Shown piece by piece: positions 7,065-8,910 of a stretch of DNA of 8,910 bases. The notes under the pieces were generated by a model. It saw only the letters and a list, made by a program, of their open reading frames with translations. It searched no databases and was not told the origin of the DNA. Position numbers and translations under genes: made by a program. This DNA comes from an uncultured Selenomonadaceae bacterium (GTDB lineage: Bacteria > Bacillota > Negativicutes > Selenomonadales > Selenomonadaceae), in contig CAJOOE010000111.1 in the NCBI GenBank assembly GCA_905236145.1, positions 1 to 8,910 on the forward strand. The letters are read 5' to 3'. Every line of letters starts with the position of its first letter. Position 1 is the first letter of the stretch.

Positions 7065-7829
7065 TTAAAGAACTTTATAAACAAGCGTGGTATTTCCGAT
7101 TAAAATTTTGTCGCCGTCCTTCAAATCCCGGCGATTGGTTAATTTTGAATTGACGTAAGTCCCGTTCAAACTTCCGGCATCGTGCAAAACGTGCCTGTGT
7201 CTTTCGTAAGAGATATAAGCGTGAACTCTTGATGCTCCGTCGTCGTTCAGGACAAAATCATTTGATTCTTTGCGTCCGATATAGATTTGCCTTTCGCCCA
7301 AGACGACTTCGGAATTTTCCGAGTCGGTGAGAACGGCGATATTATACTCTGTCCTTCGCGGCTCGGAAAATTTCATTGTGGAAGTAATTTTTGTCTTGTT
7401 CGCGACAATGGTTTCGTCAAATAAAGTGTCGGCATCTTCCAGCAGAGTTTTGCTCAAAACGTCGTTATCCAAATTTATCGTGTCCTCGCTGATTTTCACA
7501 TCGTCTATGAATTTTGATTTTATGAAAATATCTTCGTCGCTGTCGGAAAATTTTTCAAGTCTGACGGCAAGATGACCGTCCATAAAAAAATTTTCGCGAA
7601 TGACTTTTCTTTCGACCGCCTCATACAAAGCCTTAATGACCCTTGCCGCACTCAACCTGTGACAATCTTCCTCGCTGAGGCAAACGGTATAATCATTCGG
7701 GACGATATTCAAGCCGTCGGATTTTTTTTTGCTTTTGACGACTTCCCGCTCAATTTCCTTTATCAAATCTTTCGGCTCAAGTTCGCCGCGTTTGCGAAAC
7801 ATATTTGAAAAAACGTCCGATATACCCAA
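7065..7829 (-). CDS. FHA-domain protein with N-terminal DUF3662 domain (FhaA-like)
   Basis: Phosphothreonine-binding adaptor, likely a reader of phosphorylation by the neighbouring kinase. With a TTG start at 7829 it has 254 residues: an N-terminal DUF3662-like domain (about 1-105; hallmark LEPKDLIKEIEREV at 17-30 and VPNDYTVCLS at 43-52), an acidic, threonine-rich linker (about 106-160) and a C-terminal FHA domain (about 162-254) with GRKESN (185-190), SRVHA (200-204) and SLNGTYVN (220-227), the conserved Arg, Ser, Arg-His and Asn of phosphopeptide binding. The start is chosen because GAGGGGG stands 9 bases before the TTG and the N terminus then reads MGISDVFSNMF, like FhaA family starts. 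An ATG at 7802 is possible but has no good ribosome site. Longer readings run into livF. The gene lies 28 bases after livF and ends just before the phosphatase. There is no membrane segment, so it is probably cytoplasmic. Confidence 0.9.
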   Translation of the reverse strand: MGISDVFSNMFRKRGELEPKDLIKEIEREVVKSKKKSDGLNIVPNDYTVCLSEEDCHRLSAARVIKALYEAVERKVIRENFFMDGHLAVRLEKFSDSDEDIFIKSKFIDDVKISEDTINLDNDVLSKTLLEDADTLFDETIVANKTKITSTMKFSEPRRTEYNIAVLTDSENSEVVLGERQIYIGRKESNDFVLNDDGASRVHAYISYERHRHVLHDAGSLNGTYVNSKLTNRRDLKDGDKILIGNTTLVYKVL

Positions 7830-7838
7830 AAAACTTCG

Positions 7839-7845
7839 CCCCCTC
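7839..7845 (-). promoter_or_regulatory. Shine-Dalgarno site deciding the TTG start of the FHA gene
   Basis: GAGGGGG on the minus strand is 9 bases before TTG at 7829-7827, but 36 bases before the first in-frame ATG at 7802, so it supports the TTG. It lies in the 28-base gap after the livF stop; no terminator fits in that gap. Confidence 0.7.
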
Positions 7846-7857
7846 AAAATTCGGAAA

Positions 7858-8568
7858 TCAACCGCCGAGATAAGCCTTGCGGACTTCTTCACTTGCGGCA
7901 AGTTTTTTCGCATCGCCGGAAAGGGTGATCCTGCCGGTTTCCAAAACATACGCCCGGTTTGCGATGGAGAGTGCCATATTTGCATTTTGTTCGACAAGCA
8001 AAACGGTAGTGCCGGCTTTGTTTATATCGACGATTATCGAAAAAATTTCGCGAATCAGGAGCGGTGCCAATCCCATACTCGGTTCGTCCAAAAGCAAGAG
8101 TTTCGGTCTGCTCATCAACGCCCTGCCCATGGCAAGCATTTGTTGTTCGCCGCCCGAGAGAGTGCCGGCAAGCTGTGAAATACGCTCTTCAAGTCGCGGG
8201 AATCTTTCAAAGACCATTTTGAAATCTTTTTCTATTTCGTCGGTGTCGTTGCGGATAAATGCACCGAGTTCCAAATTTTCGCGGACGGTCATTTCCGCAA
8301 AAATTTTTCTGCCCTCCGGCACCTGCGAAATACCTTCCCGGACGATTTTATGTGCCGGCACACCGGATATTTCTTTTCCCATGAAATTTATTGAGCCGGT
8401 TTTCGGTTTCAGCAGTCCGGAGATTGTGCGGAGCGTGGTTGACTTGCCGGCACCGTTCGCCCCTATCAGCGTGACAATTTCGCCCTCGTTTACTTCAAGA
8501 CTTATTCCCTTTATCGCGTGAATTGCACCGTAATAAACATTTATATCATTGATTTCAAGCATCGCCAT
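7858..8568 (-). CDS. livF: Branched-chain amino-acid type ABC transporter ATP-binding protein LivF
   Basis: One of two ATPases that power import of branched-chain amino acids (or related amides or urea) by the LivFGHM-type ABC system at the inner face of the membrane. The 236 residues match the LivF family length (about 235). Seen: Walker A GANGAGKST (36-44), Q-loop Gln82, the family segment PEGRKIFAEMTVRENL (84-99), ABC signature LSGGEQQ (137-143), Walker B LLLLDEP (157-163) and, in place of the usual switch His, Gln194 in VEQNA, which is typical of LivF. GGAGG stands 7 bases before the ATG, with a second in-frame ATG two codons on. livG ends 36 bases upstream and the FHA gene begins 28 bases downstream. 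Substrate cannot be told from the ATPase alone, as the permeases and binding protein lie outside the window. Confidence 0.95.
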   Translation of the reverse strand: MAMLEINDINVYYGAIHAIKGISLEVNEGEIVTLIGANGAGKSTTLRTISGLLKPKTGSINFMGKEISGVPAHKIVREGISQVPEGRKIFAEMTVRENLELGAFIRNDTDEIEKDFKMVFERFPRLEERISQLAGTLSGGEQQMLAMGRALMSRPKLLLLDEPSMGLAPLLIREIFSIIVDINKAGTTVLLVEQNANMALSIANRAYVLETGRITLSGDAKKLAASEEVRKAYLGG

Positions 8569-8575
8569 AAAAAAA

Positions 8576-8580
8576 CCTCC
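8576..8580 (-). promoter_or_regulatory. Shine-Dalgarno site of livF
   Basis: GGAGG on the minus strand, 7 bases before the ATG at 8568-8566. It lies in the 36-base gap between livG and livF, which shows no terminator or promoter. Confidence 0.8.
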
Positions 8581-8604
8581 GTTGTAAGGCGGACAGGTGA
8601 AAAC

Positions 8605-8910
8605 TTAATTCACCGTTTCCGCTCCGAGATAAGCACGGACGACTTCCGGATTGTTTTGAATTTCGGAAGGAGTGCCGTCCGCTATAATCATACCGTATTC
8701 CAAAACATAAATCCGTTCACAAATTCCCATTACCAAACTCATGTCATGTTCAATCAAAAGAACGGTCAAGCCGAACTGCTTGCGAATCTTTCTGATCATA
8801 TCCATAAGTTCGCGGGTTTCCTGCGGGTTCATACCGGCGGCAGGTTCGTCCAAAAGAAGAAGTTTCGGATTTGCGGCAAGTGCTCTGGCAATTTCAAGCC
8901 GCCTTTGAGC
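8605..8910 (-). CDS. livG: Branched-chain amino-acid type ABC transporter ATP-binding protein LivG (3' end, partial)
   Basis: Partner ATPase of LivF. Only the last 101 residues are in the window; the reading frame is open to the window edge, so the gene starts beyond 8910. Visible: QRRLEIARALA just after the ABC signature (the signature itself is cut off), Walker B LLLLDEP, the LivG-type D-loop AAGMNPQE, and the switch histidine in LLIEHDMSLVM, followed by ADGTPSEIQ and the usual C-terminal AYLG. The family is about 250-260 residues, so roughly 60% of the gene is missing. The internal Met that begins MDEPAAGMNP lies inside Walker B and is not a start. Confidence 0.93.
   Translation of the reverse strand, partial: AQRRLEIARALAANPKLLLLDEPAAGMNPQETRELMDMIRKIRKQFGLTVLLIEHDMSLVMGICERIYVLEYGMIIADGTPSEIQNNPEVVRAYLGAETVN

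Noticed and set aside
7830..7997. A longer FHA protein reading (310 residues) that begins inside livF.
   Set aside because: The extra 56 residues overlap the conserved C terminus of livF in another frame, lack FHA or DUF3662 character and have no ribosome site.
7877..8521. A 214-codon open frame on the plus strand.
   Set aside because: It lies wholly antisense to livF, which has all ABC ATPase motifs; its translation is Ser/Ile-rich with no recognisable domain, as expected of a shadow frame.
8605..8853. An apparent short ATPase gene beginning at the Met of MDEPAAGMNP.
   Set aside because: The frame continues upstream to the window edge with Walker B and pre-Walker sequence of LivG; the Met is only the position after LLLL in LLLLDEP-type context on the partial reading.
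1..8910. Transfer RNA, ribosomal RNA, CRISPR repeats, insertion sequences or attachment sites.
   Set aside because: Nothing of these kinds was seen; gaps between genes are all under about 135 bases and are explained by promoters, ribosome sites and terminators.

Overview
This is an ordinary bacterial chromosomal stretch, densely packed and with no mobile element, RNA gene or CRISPR array. It most likely comes from a Bacillota-type organism. The signs are strong Shine-Dalgarno sites of the GGAGG type, a bacterial ATP-type phosphofructokinase, a membrane PASTA-domain Ser/Thr kinase beside its PP2C phosphatase, and AT-rich intergenic DNA. A DUF3662-type FHA protein next to the kinase and phosphatase fits Negativicutes or some Clostridia better than Bacillus-type organisms. 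That placement is inference; no marker gene here settles it.

Layout. On the plus strand, pfkA (21-983) ends at a strong hairpin (about 1017-1056), where it meets the convergent minus-strand gene for a phosphoglucomutase/phosphomannomutase-family enzyme (1087-2592). That gene has its own recognisable extended -10 promoter (2639-2668). Upstream of it, everything runs on the minus strand in one close-packed series, read from high to low coordinates: livG (3' end only, cut by the window edge), livF, an FHA-domain protein, a PP2C phosphatase, a PASTA Ser/Thr kinase, and a membrane-anchored SGNH hydrolase with beta-sandwich repeats. The series ends at a probable terminator hairpin overlapping the last stop codon (2687-2728). 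Gaps inside it are 36, 28, -3 to 20 (depending on start choice; 16 with the favoured start), 15 and 81 bases, and I see no terminator in any of them.

How the genes work together. LivG and LivF are the two ATPases of a branched-chain amino-acid type ABC importer. The FHA protein, phosphatase and kinase form a reader, eraser and writer set for protein threonine phosphorylation, with the kinase's three PASTA repeats outside the membrane as a probable muropeptide or cell-wall sensor. The last gene encodes a predicted surface-facing hydrolase; its position suggests, but does not prove, an envelope role linked to the kinase. PfkA and the phosphohexomutase are central sugar-phosphate enzymes and stand apart from the signalling series.

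The points most worth checking are the kinase's HCD catalytic loop (cysteine where HRD has arginine), the SGNH hydrolase as the distal gene of a PASTA-kinase operon, the two consecutive TTG starts supported by well-placed Shine-Dalgarno sites, and the unusual HDP phosphate-binding loop of the hexomutase. I did not find a convincing wholly new system.
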